Of a stretch of 16,293 nt of DNA, positions 1 to 7,740 are shown in pieces. The position numbers and the translations under genes were made by a program. The DNA is taken from positions 473,156 to 489,448 of the forward strand of contig NZ_JH164926.1 in assembly GCF_000226875.1 (NCBI RefSeq), read 5' to 3'. The DNA is from Neisseria shayeganii 871 (GTDB lineage Bacteria; Pseudomonadota; Gammaproteobacteria; Burkholderiales; Neisseriaceae). Below the pieces are notes generated by a model. That model searched no databases. It saw only the letters and a program-made list of their open reading frames with translations, and was not told the origin of the DNA. Numbering within the stretch: position 1 is the stretch's first letter; every line of letters begins with the position of its first letter.

Positions 1-7
1 GGCCGCA

Positions 8-35
8 GCAAAAAGCGCCGGGTGGCGCTTTTTGC
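8..35. terminator. Bidirectional intrinsic terminator downstream of lysC
   Basis: A perfect 12-bp stem (GCAAAAAGCGCC at 8-19, GGCGCTTTTTGC at 24-35) encloses the 4-nt loop gggt. The A-rich and T-rich flanks of the stem supply a U run on either strand. It lies 13 bases beyond the lysC stop and probably also ends a gene arriving from the left, outside the window. Confidence 0.8.
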
Positions 36-48
36 GTATTCTGCTTGA

Positions 49-1281
49 TCAGCCCGCTTGGTTTTGATCCAAACCAAAGGCTTTATGCAACACACGGGTG
101 GCCAGCTCCATGTATTTCTCGTCGATCAGCACCGATACTTTGATTTCAGAAGTAGAAATCATTTGGATATTGATGCCCTCTTCCGCCAGGGTGCGGAACA
201 TGGTGGAAGCCACGCCCACATGCGAGCGCATGCCCAAGCCCACGATGGATACTTTACACACGGTGTCGTCGCCGTCGATGGCGGCGGCGCCCAGGCTGCT
301 TTGGCTGTTGTGCAGCAGCTCCAAGGTCGCTTTGTAGTCGCTGCGCGGCACTGTGAAGGAAAAATCGGTGGTGCCCTGCTCGCCCACGTTTTGAATGATC
401 ATGTCCACTTCGATATTGGCGTCGGCCACGGCGCCCAAAATCTGATAGGCAATGCCGGGCTTGTCGGGCACGCCGCGCACATTGATGCGGGCCTGGTTTT
501 TATCGAATGCGATGCCGGATACGATGGCTCTTTCCATGTTTTCGTCTTCCTCAAAAGTGATTAATGTGCCTTCGCCGCCCTCGATTAGGCTGCTCAATAC
601 GCGCAGGCGGACTTTGTATTTGCCGGCAAACTCCACCGAACGGATTTGCAAAACTTTCGAGCCCAGGCTTGCCAGCTCGAGCATTTCGTCAAAGGTGACG
701 GTGTCCATGCGGCGGGCTTCGGGCACCACGCGCGGGTCGGTGGTGTACACCCCGTCCACATCGGTATAAATCTGGCACTCGTCCGCTTTCAAGGCGGCAG
801 CCAATGCCACGGCCGAGGTATCGGAGCCGCCGCGGCCCAAAGTGCTGATGTCGCCGTCGGCCGTGATGCCTTGGAAACCAGCCACAATCACCACCCTGCC
901 GGCCTCAAGATCGGCCCGCATTTTGCCGTCGTCGATTTCCTCAATGCGGGCTTTGGTGTGCGCCCGGTCGGTGCGCACCGCCACCTGCCAACCGGTGTAG
1001 CTTTTGGCATCTACGCCGATGTCTTTTAACGCCATGGCCAGCAGGCCGATGGTCACCTGCTCGCCGGTGGCCAACACCACGTCCATCTCGCGCGGATCGG
1101 GGAACTCCTGCATTTCGTGCGCCAATGCCACCAAGCGGTTGGTTTCGCCGCTCATGGCCGACACCACCACCACCACATCGTGGCCTTGGGCGCGGGTGGC
1201 CGCCACCCGGCGGGCCACATTTTTGATGCGTTCGGCGGAGCCGACCGAGGTGCCGCCGTATTTCTGTACGATTAAAGCCAT
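49..1281 (-). CDS. lysC: Aspartokinase (aspartate kinase)
   Basis: It phosphorylates L-aspartate to aspartyl-4-phosphate, the entry step to lysine/diaminopimelate, threonine and methionine, in the cytoplasm. The 410-aa protein opens with the kinase signature KYGGTSVG (residues 7-14). Further amino-acid kinase motifs are GRGGSDTSA (149-157) and YTDVDGVYTTDPR (172-184). Two C-terminal ACT-type regulatory domains follow, roughly 255-330 and 342-405, which in this family sense lysine and/or threonine. The length fits monofunctional aspartokinases of the LysC type. The stop is 13 bases from a terminator and the gene is divergent from radA. An in-frame ATG at codon 249 (535-537) carries its own Shine-Dalgarno-like GAGGAAG and could start a separate regulatory beta subunit. 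The identification is secure; which amino acid inhibits the enzyme cannot be read from the sequence. Confidence 0.96.
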   Translation of the reverse strand: MALIVQKYGGTSVGSAERIKNVARRVAATRAQGHDVVVVVSAMSGETNRLVALAHEMQEFPDPREMDVVLATGEQVTIGLLAMALKDIGVDAKSYTGWQVAVRTDRAHTKARIEEIDDGKMRADLEAGRVVIVAGFQGITADGDISTLGRGGSDTSAVALAAALKADECQIYTDVDGVYTTDPRVVPEARRMDTVTFDEMLELASLGSKVLQIRSVEFAGKYKVRLRVLSSLIEGGEGTLITFEEDENMERAIVSGIAFDKNQARINVRGVPDKPGIAYQILGAVADANIEVDMIIQNVGEQGTTDFSFTVPRSDYKATLELLHNSQSSLGAAAIDGDDTVCKVSIVGLGMRSHVGVASTMFRTLAEEGINIQMISTSEIKVSVLIDEKYMELATRVLHKAFGLDQNQAG

Positions 1282-1313
1282 GGATTTCTATGCTTTCTTG
1301 ATAAGCTGGGAAA

Positions 1314-1346
1314 GGTTGAAAAGGTTTCAGGTAGCCTTTTCCAACC
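1314..1346. repeat. DUS inside an imperfect hairpin, lysC-radA intergenic region
   Basis: TTCAGGTAGCCT (1326-1337) is an exact uptake sequence in minus orientation. It is nested in an inverted repeat, GGTTGAAAAGG (1314-1324) against CCTTTTCCAACC (1335-1346), which pairs with one bulged base. If lysC starts transcription near 1368, this structure falls in the lysC leader. DUS presence is certain; a regulatory role is speculation. Confidence 0.7.
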
Positions 1347-1374
1347 GGCACGGGTACCGGCGGAAAAAGGCGGT

Positions 1375-1403
1375 ATTATTCCTATTTTGCACAGCAAAAA
1401 CAA
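1375..1403 (-). promoter_or_regulatory. Possible sigma70 promoter for lysC
   Basis: Read on the minus strand, TTGTTT (1398-1403) and AATAAT (1375-1380) are separated by 17 bases. The -10 box matches 5 of 6 consensus bases and the -35 box only 3 of 6. Transcription would begin near 1368, giving a leader of roughly 85 nt that contains a hairpin with an embedded uptake sequence. Confidence 0.4.
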
Positions 1404-1438
1404 GCAGTGCGGCGGCTTTTTCCGTCGGCCGGCTGTGC

Positions 1439-1444
1439 TACACT
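1439..1444 (+). promoter_or_regulatory. Possible extended -10 element for radA
   Basis: TACACT (1439-1444) is preceded by TG at the extended -10 position (TGTGC just upstream). No good -35 box is visible at the proper distance. It lies 32 bases before the radA ATG. Confidence 0.35.
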
Positions 1445-1476
1445 GCCGGCCTTCCGATTTTCTTCCCCTCTACGCC

Positions 1477-2856
1477 ATGGCAAAAGCACCGAAAACCGTT
1501 TACCAATGTAGCGAGTGCGGCGGCACCACGCACAAATGGCAGGGCAAATGTCCGCATTGCGGCGAATGGAACACCCTGCAGGAAAGCCTTGCTGCGCCCG
1601 AGCCGAAAAATGTGCGCTTCCAATCGTGGGCGGCCGACACGGCACAGGTGCAGGAGCTTTCCCAAGTGACCGCCACCGAAGTACCGCGCGAACCCACCGG
1701 CATGGGCGAACTCGACCGCGTATTGGGCGGCGGCTTGGTAAACGGCGCGGTGATTCTGCTCGGCGGCGACCCCGGCATCGGCAAATCGACGCTGCTCTTG
1801 CAAACCGTGGCCATGATGGCGAAAAGCCGCAAAGTGCTGTATGTGTCCGGCGAGGAATCCGCCCAACAAGTCGCCTTGCGCGCACAACGCTTGGGCTTAC
1901 ACAGCGAAGGCGTCAACCTGCTGGCGGAAATCCGCATGGAGGCGATTCAGGTAGCCTTGAAACAGCACGAACCGGCCGTGGTGGTGATCGACTCCATCCA
2001 AACCATGTATTCCGACCAAATCACTTCCGCGCCCGGCTCGGTATCGCAAGTGCGCGAGTGTGCCGCCCAGCTCACCCGCATGGCCAAACAAATGGGCATG
2101 GCCATGATTTTGGTCGGCCACGTCACCAAAGACGGCGCCATCGCCGGCCCGCGCGTACTCGAGCACATGGTCGATACCGTGCTCTATTTCGAGGGCGACC
2201 AGCACTCCAACTACCGCATGATCCGCGCCATCAAAAACCGCTTCGGCGCAGCCAACGAGCTGGGCGTGTTCGCCATGACCGAACACGGCTTGAAAGGCGT
2301 GTCCAACCCTTCGGCGATTTTCCTTGCCAGCTACCGCGACGACGTGCCCGGCTCGTGCGTGTTGGTGACACAAGAAGGCAGCCGCCCGCTATTGGTGGAA
2401 ATTCAAGCTTTGGTGGACGACGCGCACGGCTTTACGCCCAAACGCCTCACCGTCGGCCTCGAACAAAACCGCCTCGCCATGCTGCTGGCCGTATTAAACC
2501 GTCATGCCGGTATCGCCTGCTTCGACCAAGACGTATTCCTCAACGCGGTCGGCGGCGTGAAAATCAACGAACCGGCCGCCGACCTCGCCATCATCCTCGC
2601 CATGTTCTCCAGCTTCCGCAACCGCCCGCTGCCTGAAAAAATGGTGGCTTTCGGCGAAATCGGCTTGAGCGGCGAAGTCCGCCCCGTGGCCCGCGGGCAG
2701 GAACGCTTGAAAGAAGCGGAAAAACTCGGCTTCAAACGCGCCATCGTGCCGCAGGCCAATCTGCCGCGCCAGCCGAAAGACTTTCCCGGCCTGCAGATTC
2801 ACGGCGTGAGCAGTTTGCAGGAGGCGGTAGAGGTGTGCCGCCACGCGGCGGATTGA
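1477..2856 (+). CDS. radA: DNA repair protein RadA (Sms)
   Basis: RadA is a RecA-related ATPase/helicase that acts on recombination intermediates and, in competent bacteria, helps extend the DNA joint during natural transformation. The 459-aa product has, in order, an N-terminal C4 zinc finger (Cys11, 14, 25, 28), a Walker A motif GGDPGIGKST (96-105), the RadA-specific KNRFG motif (253-257) and a C-terminal Lon-protease-like domain (from about 320). The ATG at 1477 is chosen because the zinc finger begins 10 residues after it and the length equals that usual for RadA. The open frame extends upstream to 1387, but that 30-residue extension has no RadA character. No convincing Shine-Dalgarno precedes the ATG. 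An exact uptake sequence lies inside the gene (1946-1957). Confidence 0.95.
   Translation: MAKAPKTVYQCSECGGTTHKWQGKCPHCGEWNTLQESLAAPEPKNVRFQSWAADTAQVQELSQVTATEVPREPTGMGELDRVLGGGLVNGAVILLGGDPGIGKSTLLLQTVAMMAKSRKVLYVSGEESAQQVALRAQRLGLHSEGVNLLAEIRMEAIQVALKQHEPAVVVIDSIQTMYSDQITSAPGSVSQVRECAAQLTRMAKQMGMAMILVGHVTKDGAIAGPRVLEHMVDTVLYFEGDQHSNYRMIRAIKNRFGAANELGVFAMTEHGLKGVSNPSAIFLASYRDDVPGSCVLVTQEGSRPLLVEIQALVDDAHGFTPKRLTVGLEQNRLAMLLAVLNRHAGIACFDQDVFLNAVGGVKINEPAADLAIILAMFSSFRNRPLPEKMVAFGEIGLSGEVRPVARGQERLKEAEKLGFKRAIVPQANLPRQPKDFPGLQIHGVSSLQEAVEVCRHAAD
1946..1957 (-). repeat. DUS inside radA
   Basis: Exact TTCAGGTAGCCT, read in the gene as part of Ile-Gln-Val-Ala-Leu (residues 157-161 of RadA). Uptake sequences inside genome-maintenance genes are a known tendency in Neisseriaceae. 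Confidence 0.9.
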
Positions 2857-2939
2857 GGCAGCAAGCGCCGCTTGGCTTGACACGCAGCGCCAACCCGACA
2901 CAGCCAAGCCGAACCACTATTGCATGATGGCCGGGTTAC

Positions 2940-2955
2940 GGCTTAGGCCTAAGCC
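2940..2955. repeat. 16-bp perfect palindrome in the radA-menA gap
   Basis: GGCTTAGGCCTAAGCC is its own reverse complement. Overlapping it, AAGCCAAGCG (2951-2960) is the exact reverse complement of CGCTTGGCTT (2869-2878), 72 bases upstream. Either a folded 3' region of radA mRNA or a protein-binding site would fit; I recognise no known site. Confidence 0.6.
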
Positions 2956-2984
2956 AAGCGACGCATCTTAGCGCTGATCGCAAC

Positions 2985-3013
2985 AGGCTACCTGAAATGC
3001 TTTCAGGTAGCCT
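2985..3013. terminator. DUS hairpin terminator between convergent radA and menA-like gene
   Basis: Two exact uptake sequences in inverted orientation (2985-2996 and 3002-3013) form a 13-bp stem with a 3-nt loop (tgc). It sits between the ends of two convergent genes, 14 bases from the menA-like stop, the classical position for a DUS-pair terminator. There is no long U tract on the radA side. Confidence 0.75.
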
Positions 3014-3027
3014 TACCGCTTGCCCAT

Positions 3028-3942
3028 TCAACTCACAAGCCAAACCACGCCGGCCAAGCATGTCGCCCACAGCAGAATCCAGCGGCCGAAACCCGCAAGC
3101 AGACGGTGGAAAACCGGACGTTCGCCTTGCCGCGCCGCCCGCCGCAGCGCCAGCCATGCGCCGGCCGACACCGGCCACAACAGCGCCGTTGCCATGAGCG
3201 CTGCCGCAAACGGCAGGCTGTGGAACAGCCACGCCGTCCAGCACACCGCCGCCGCACCCAGCAAAACCGCATGGTAAGCCACCGCCCGCTGCCTTCCCAA
3301 ACGCACGGCCACGGTGTATTTGCCGGCTGCACGGTCGCTGTCCAAGTCGCGCAGATTATTGATGTTCAACACCGCCGCGCACCACAGCCCCTGTGCATTG
3401 GCCGCCGCCCACAACGGCCAAGACAAGGGGCAGCCGTAAAGCAAAGCGCCGCCGCACACCGCCAACAAACCGAAAAACAGCCACACCGCCGCTTCGCCCC
3501 CACCGCGGTAGCCGTAAGGGCGGCTGCCTGCAGTGTAGTGCCAGGCCGCCGCCAGCGACAGCGCACCAGCCAACCACCAAGGCCAGCCCGCCTGCCACCC
3601 GGCGAGGCCCGACACAAACAGCAATATCGCCCCGCTTGCCACACACAAGGCGCCGCAGCACAGCAAAGCGCGCCGCATGGCCGGCCGGCCCAACCGTCCG
3701 CTGCCGCACAAACGGTCGCTGCGGGCATGGTCGGCGCCGTGGCGGGCATCGCCGTAATCGTTGGCCAAATTGGCAAAAATCTGCAACAGCAAAGCGGTGC
3801 TCAACATAGCGGCGAACAGCGGCCACTGAAAACGCTGTTGCTGCCAGGCCGGCAAAGCGGCCAACAAAACCGATGCCGCCGCCAAAGGCAAAGTATGCGG
3901 CCGCGCCGCCTGCCACCACAGCCGCCAAGAAAGGGAAAACAC
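3028..3942 (-). CDS. menA: UbiA-family prenyltransferase, MenA-like (1,4-dihydroxy-2-naphthoate polyprenyltransferase)
   Basis: This is an integral-membrane prenyltransferase of the UbiA superfamily. MenA attaches the polyprenyl tail to 1,4-dihydroxy-2-naphthoate in menaquinone synthesis. The 304-aa product is highly hydrophobic (several Trp/Leu/Ala-rich helices). It carries the first Asp-rich site NLANDYGDARHGAD (about residues 58-71) and the second NNLRDLDSDRAAGK (about 195-208), followed by VAVRLG, which is typical of MenA rather than UbiA. Start choice is uncertain. GTG at 3942 is preferred because it leaves about 13 residues before the conserved ARPHTLPLA segment. A TTG at 3966 would give 312 aa, and neither start has a strong Shine-Dalgarno. 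No other menaquinone gene is in the window, so the true substrate is inferred. Confidence 0.8.
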   Translation of the reverse strand: MFSLSWRLWWQAARPHTLPLAAASVLLAALPAWQQQRFQWPLFAAMLSTALLLQIFANLANDYGDARHGADHARSDRLCGSGRLGRPAMRRALLCCGALCVASGAILLFVSGLAGWQAGWPWWLAGALSLAAAWHYTAGSRPYGYRGGGEAAVWLFFGLLAVCGGALLYGCPLSWPLWAAANAQGLWCAAVLNINNLRDLDSDRAAGKYTVAVRLGRQRAVAYHAVLLGAAAVCWTAWLFHSLPFAAALMATALLWPVSAGAWLALRRAARQGERPVFHRLLAGFGRWILLWATCLAGVVWLVS

Positions 3943-3974
3943 GATACCGCCCCAACCGAAACCCAAAGCGGCAC

Positions 3975-4049
3975 AGGCTACCTGAAAGCCCTACGGCAAA
4001 GCAAGCGGCAGCCGAACCACACCACTTTTCACAATCTTTCAGGTAGCCC
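3975..4049. repeat. Widely spaced inverted DUS pair between divergent menA-like gene and trkH
   Basis: An exact DUS (3975-3986, plus orientation) faces a one-mismatch copy, TTCAGGTAGCCC (4038-4049). The arms 3976-3988 and 4036-4048 are perfectly complementary over 13 bp with a 47-nt loop. The pair lies upstream of both genes, so it is not in the usual end-of-gene terminator position. Confidence 0.75.
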
Positions 4050-4139
4050 TAATCTCTTCAAAACGCCACACCATTCCTTCAGCCGGCCTCAACGGTTGCG
4101 CTCCTCTACCGACATTCAGCAGCAGACCGCATTTTTCGG

Positions 4140-4145
4140 TACAAT
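4140..4145 (+). promoter_or_regulatory. Possible -10 box for trkH
   Basis: TACAAT lies 68 bases before the trkH ATG. The nearest -35-like hexamer, TTCAGC (4115-4120), is 19 bases upstream and weak, so only the -10 box is persuasive. Confidence 0.35.
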
Positions 4146-4213
4146 CGCGCCCGCACGCCGCCGGCGTTCCCCCCCGAATATCCGTCCACCCCTTCCGCCG
4201 TACGCGCCCCACC

Positions 4214-5671
4214 ATGTACAAACTCGCGCCCATTGTTCATGCCCTCTCCAAGCTCGGCTTGGTATTCTCCCTGCTGCTGTTGGCGCCGGCCGGTGTGTCT
4301 TGGTTTTACGACGACGGTGTGTTTTGGGTGTTCGCCGACACCGCGCTGGTTACCCTGTTCGGCTCGCTGGCCGCTTGGCTGCTGACCCGCCGCCACCAAC
4401 GCGAACTGCGCACCCGCGACGGCTTCACCCTGGTGTTTTTGTTTTGGCTCGGCTTTGCCGCCGTGGCGTCCCTGCCCTTCTTCTGGCATCTGCCTGAGAT
4501 GAGCTACACCGACGCCTTTTTCGAAGCCATCTCCGGCCTCACCACCACCGGCGCCACGGTGATGAACAATCTCGATTCACTGCCCGCCTCGCTGAATTTC
4601 TGGCGCCATATGCTCAATTGGCTGGGCGGCATGGGCATCATCGTGCTGGCGGTGGCGATTCTGCCCATGCTCGGCGTGGGCGGCACCCAGCTCTTCAAAG
4701 CAGAAATCCCGGGGATCAATAAAGACAGCAAAATGGCGCCGCGCATCTCGCAAACCGCCAAAACGCTGTGGGCGATTTACGTGTTTTTCACCGTACTCAC
4801 CTGCCTGGCGCTGCGGCTGGCCGGCATGAGCTGGTTCGACGCCGTCTGCCACGCCATGTCGTGCTTCTCTTTGGGCGGCTTCTCCACCCACGACGCCAGC
4901 ATCGCCTATTTCGATTCGGTGGCGGTGGAAGCCGTGCTGTCGGTTTCCAGCATCATCGCCGCCGTCAATTTCACCAACCATTTCTACGCCCTGCGCCAAC
5001 GCTCGATGGCGGTTTACCTGAAAGACACCGAAGTGCGCGTGATGGCGTTTACCCTCTTGGGCAGCATCGCCGTATTTACCTTATACCTGTGGTACAAAGA
5101 GTTTTATGCCGGCCTTGGCGAATCGCTGCGCTTCGTCAGCTTCAACTTCATCTCCATCGGCCTGGCCAACGGCTATGCCAACGCCAACTTCGCCGCCTGG
5201 CCGCTGCTGCCGGCGCTGTGGATGTATTTCCTCGCCAACGTGTTGGCCAACGCCGGCAGCGCGGGCGGCGGCATCAAAACCATCCGCGCCGTGGTGCTGT
5301 TTAAATTCAGCCTGCGCGAAATGCTGCTGCTGCTGCACCCCAAAGCCGTGCACACCGTGAAAATCAACGGCCGACAGATTCCCGAACGCATGGCGCTCAC
5401 CGTGCTGGCCTTCATCTTCGTCTATTTCATGACTGTGGTATTATTCACCTTCGCCCTGATGGCCTCCGGCCTCGATTTCGTGACCGCCCTCTCCGGCACC
5501 ATCGCCTGCATCACCAATGCCGGCCCCGCCTTGGGCAGTCTCGGCCCCGCCTCCAACTACGCCGCCCTCAGCGACGTGCAGAAATGGTTGTGCACCGTAG
5601 TGATGCTGCTGGGGCGCTTGGAAATTTTTACCGTCCTGATTCTGTTTACCCCCGCCTATTGGCGCAAATAA
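4214..5671 (+). CDS. trkH: Trk-type potassium uptake protein TrkH
   Basis: This is the membrane pore subunit of a Trk potassium transporter, which works with a cytoplasmic NAD-binding TrkA subunit (not in this window). The 485-aa protein has the fourfold membrane-pore-membrane layout of the family. The four filter segments are visible: TTTGAT (110-115), SLGGFST (219-225), NGY (319-321) and TNAGPAL (434-440), each with its filter glycine. The C-terminal pore helix region and the 485-aa length match TrkH. In the segment after the third filter it reads AGSAGGGIK (347-355), where I recall many TrkH proteins having GSTGGG; this may be a lineage variant. The ATG at 4214 begins right before the first hydrophobic helix; no clear Shine-Dalgarno is present. 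Confidence 0.92.
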   Translation: MYKLAPIVHALSKLGLVFSLLLLAPAGVSWFYDDGVFWVFADTALVTLFGSLAAWLLTRRHQRELRTRDGFTLVFLFWLGFAAVASLPFFWHLPEMSYTDAFFEAISGLTTTGATVMNNLDSLPASLNFWRHMLNWLGGMGIIVLAVAILPMLGVGGTQLFKAEIPGINKDSKMAPRISQTAKTLWAIYVFFTVLTCLALRLAGMSWFDAVCHAMSCFSLGGFSTHDASIAYFDSVAVEAVLSVSSIIAAVNFTNHFYALRQRSMAVYLKDTEVRVMAFTLLGSIAVFTLYLWYKEFYAGLGESLRFVSFNFISIGLANGYANANFAAWPLLPALWMYFLANVLANAGSAGGGIKTIRAVVLFKFSLREMLLLLHPKAVHTVKINGRQIPERMALTVLAFIFVYFMTVVLFTFALMASGLDFVTALSGTIACITNAGPALGSLGPASNYAALSDVQKWLCTVVMLLGRLEIFTVLILFTPAYWRK

Positions 5672-5686
5672 ACCCTTATTCCTGTT

Positions 5687-5750
5687 TTTCAGGTAGCCTG
5701 ATCCGGCCGCACGGCCTTCCCGCTTCCCGATTGACTCCGGCTACCTGAAA
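5687..5750. terminator. Spaced inverted DUS pair after trkH (possible terminator)
   Basis: TTTCAGGTAGCC (5687-5698, part of an exact DUS) and GGCTACCTGAAA (5739-5750, DUS with one mismatch) form 12-bp arms around a 40-nt loop. The loop has its own small inverted repeat, GGCCG/CGGCC (5705-5716). It follows the trkH stop by 15 bases and could terminate trkH, but the long loop and lack of a U run weaken the case. Confidence 0.45.
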
Positions 5751-5783
5751 CCGCTCTCCCCCGCGCCGCATACCGGCCGCCCA

Positions 5784-5792
5784 AAGGAAGGA
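5784..5792 (+). promoter_or_regulatory. Shine-Dalgarno of ltgA
   Basis: The purine run AAGGAAGGA ends 6 bases before the ATG at 5799 and fixes that start. Confidence 0.75.
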
Positions 5793-5798
5793 TTCCCC

Positions 5799-7649
5799 AT
5801 GCACATCCCCCACCGCCTCCGCCTGCTTGCCCTCGCCGCCGCTCTCGCCGCCTGCTCCAGCCAAGTGGAAACCCCAGTCGAGCCGGTTAAATCGGGCAGC
5901 AGCGGACACGTGCAGCTGCCCGGCAGCCGCAGCGCCGAAGCCGACGCCAAAGTGCTGGCCGACTACCAAGCCTTCCTCGCCGCCCAAGAAGCCCTCAAAC
6001 AAAACGACGACGCCCCCGCCGCCCGCTTTCTCGCCCACGCTCCCGCCAGCGCCATGGCCGACACCCTGCGCAACCAATGGCTGAAAAGCCTGGGCCGTCG
6101 CGGCGAATGGCCCTTATTCGCCGAGCAATACGACCTCTTGAAAGCCGATGCGCGTGACCAAGAAACCCGCTGCTATGCCACCATGGCCGGTTTGGAAGCC
6201 CCGGGCGAATGGGTCGGCGGCCTGCTGAACGAGCTGGGCCGGCTGCCCGAAGGCTGCAACCGTTTGCTGAACCATTTGGCCCCGGGCTTGGACCGTGCCG
6301 CCGCTTGGCGCCGCGTGCGCGGCCTCTTGGCCGCCAACCAGATTACCGACGCGCGCAACCTCGCCGCCGCCCTCGGCTCGCCCCTGCCAAACCCACTCAC
6401 CAGCGGCAACAGCAGCAGCCAAGGCGGTCAGGAAGCCCTGTTGCACAGCGTCATCGGCCAAAACGCCCGCCGCGAAGCCGGCGCTGCCGGCCGCTTGCGC
6501 AGCCTCTCCGCCAGCCTGCGCCCCGAACAAATCGGCTTTGCCTGGGCGGTGCTCGGCCACCAGCAGGCGCTCAACCAAAACTTCGCCCAAGCCCTGCAGT
6601 TCTTCCAACAGGCCGACAGCAGCCAATTCAGCCGCGAACATTGGGAATGGTACGCCCGCAGCGCCTTGCGCCTGGGCCGCTGGGGCGAATTGAAAAACAT
6701 CATCCAAGCCATGCCGGCCAAACTGCAGGCCGACCCCGCCTGGCAATACTGGCTGGGCCGCAGCTTGGCCGCCGAAGGCCAGCAGGCCGCCGCGCAAAAC
6801 TTCTACCGCCAAGCCGCCGCATCCGGCCGCAACTTCTACGCCCTGCTCGCCACTGAAGCCTTGGGCGGCCAAGTGGATGCCCGCAACAACACCGGCCAAG
6901 CCTCTAGCGCCGAAGTAAACCGCGTGGCAGCCGACGGCGCCATCTCCCGCGCCCTGAGTCTGTTCCGCGCCTCACAAAGCAGCGGCGACTGGACCATGCG
7001 CCGCCAAGCACAGGCCGAATGGCGCTATGCCATCGCCGGCTTCAACGAGCCCACCCTGCTCGCCGCTTCCAAACTGGCGCACGATCAGGGTTTCTATGAA
7101 ATGGGCATTCTGTCTGCCGACAAAACCGATCGCCTGCTCGACTACGGCCTGCGCTACATCGCGCCCTTCCGCGACATCACCACCCGCTACGCCGCCCAAG
7201 CCAATGTGGACCCGGCCTGGGTGTACGGCCTGATCCGTCAGGAAAGCCGCTTCATGATCGGCGTGCGCTCCCGCGTCGGCGCCACCGGCCTGATGCAGGT
7301 GATGCCGGCCACCGCGCGCGAAATCGCCAATAAAATCGGCATGAACCCCGCCGACTTGCACAACATCGAAGGCAATATCCGCATGGGCACCTGGTATTTG
7401 GGCGACGCCCGCAACCGCCTCGGCCACGAAGTGCTGGCCACCGCCGGCTACAACGCCGGCCCCGGCCGGGCCCGCCGCTGGCAGGCATCCGTGCCGCTGG
7501 AAGGCACCGTGTATGCAGAAACCATCCCCTTCGACGAAACGCGCGATTACGTCAAGCGTGTGATGGCCAACGCCACCTACTACGCCGCCCTCTTTAACGA
7601 GCCGCAAACCTCGCTCACCCGCCGCATGGGCACCATCCCCGCCCGTTAG
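5799..7649 (+). CDS. ltgA: Lytic murein transglycosylase (Slt70/LtgA family lipoprotein)
   Basis: It cleaves the MurNAc-GlcNAc bond of peptidoglycan with formation of 1,6-anhydroMurNAc ends. In gonococci the LtgA homologue helps release cytotoxic peptidoglycan monomers. The 616-aa product begins with a short signal peptide ending in the lipobox LAAC (residues 16-19), so Cys19 is probably lipidated and the protein anchored in the outer membrane. An alanine- and glutamine-rich helical superhelix (about 45-450) resembles the Slt U-shaped domain. The C-terminal SLT domain (about 465-600) has the catalytic Glu482 in IRQESRF, then GLMQVMPATA (497-506) and AGYNAGPGR (549-557). Length equals that of neisserial LtgA as I recall it. 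A strong terminator follows 24 bases after the stop. Confidence 0.93.
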   Translation: MHIPHRLRLLALAAALAACSSQVETPVEPVKSGSSGHVQLPGSRSAEADAKVLADYQAFLAAQEALKQNDDAPAARFLAHAPASAMADTLRNQWLKSLGRRGEWPLFAEQYDLLKADARDQETRCYATMAGLEAPGEWVGGLLNELGRLPEGCNRLLNHLAPGLDRAAAWRRVRGLLAANQITDARNLAAALGSPLPNPLTSGNSSSQGGQEALLHSVIGQNARREAGAAGRLRSLSASLRPEQIGFAWAVLGHQQALNQNFAQALQFFQQADSSQFSREHWEWYARSALRLGRWGELKNIIQAMPAKLQADPAWQYWLGRSLAAEGQQAAAQNFYRQAAASGRNFYALLATEALGGQVDARNNTGQASSAEVNRVAADGAISRALSLFRASQSSGDWTMRRQAQAEWRYAIAGFNEPTLLAASKLAHDQGFYEMGILSADKTDRLLDYGLRYIAPFRDITTRYAAQANVDPAWVYGLIRQESRFMIGVRSRVGATGLMQVMPATAREIANKIGMNPADLHNIEGNIRMGTWYLGDARNRLGHEVLATAGYNAGPGRARRWQASVPLEGTVYAETIPFDETRDYVKRVMANATYYAALFNEPQTSLTRRMGTIPAR

Positions 7650-7672
7650 CAAACGGCTTGCCCACACAGCCG

Positions 7673-7720
7673 CAGGCTACCTGAAAGCTGTATTTGGCAG
7701 TCTTTCAGGTAGCCTGTTTT
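7673..7720 (+). terminator. Strong intrinsic terminator built from an inverted DUS pair
   Basis: CAGGCTACCTGAAAG (7673-7687) pairs perfectly with CTTTCAGGTAGCCTG (7702-7716). The loop can add a further 3 bp (CTG/CAG), and TTTT (7717-7720) follows. Both arms contain exact DUS copies (7674-7685, 7704-7715). It ends ltgA transcription before serC. Confidence 0.88.
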
Positions 7721-7740
7721 ATTGCCGCACACCTGTACCC

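Noticed and set aside
3106..4497. Long 463-codon plus-strand frame opposite the menA-like gene
   Set aside because: It is a shadow frame: Arg/Pro/Gln-rich composition without domains, crossing two DUS copies and the trkH start.
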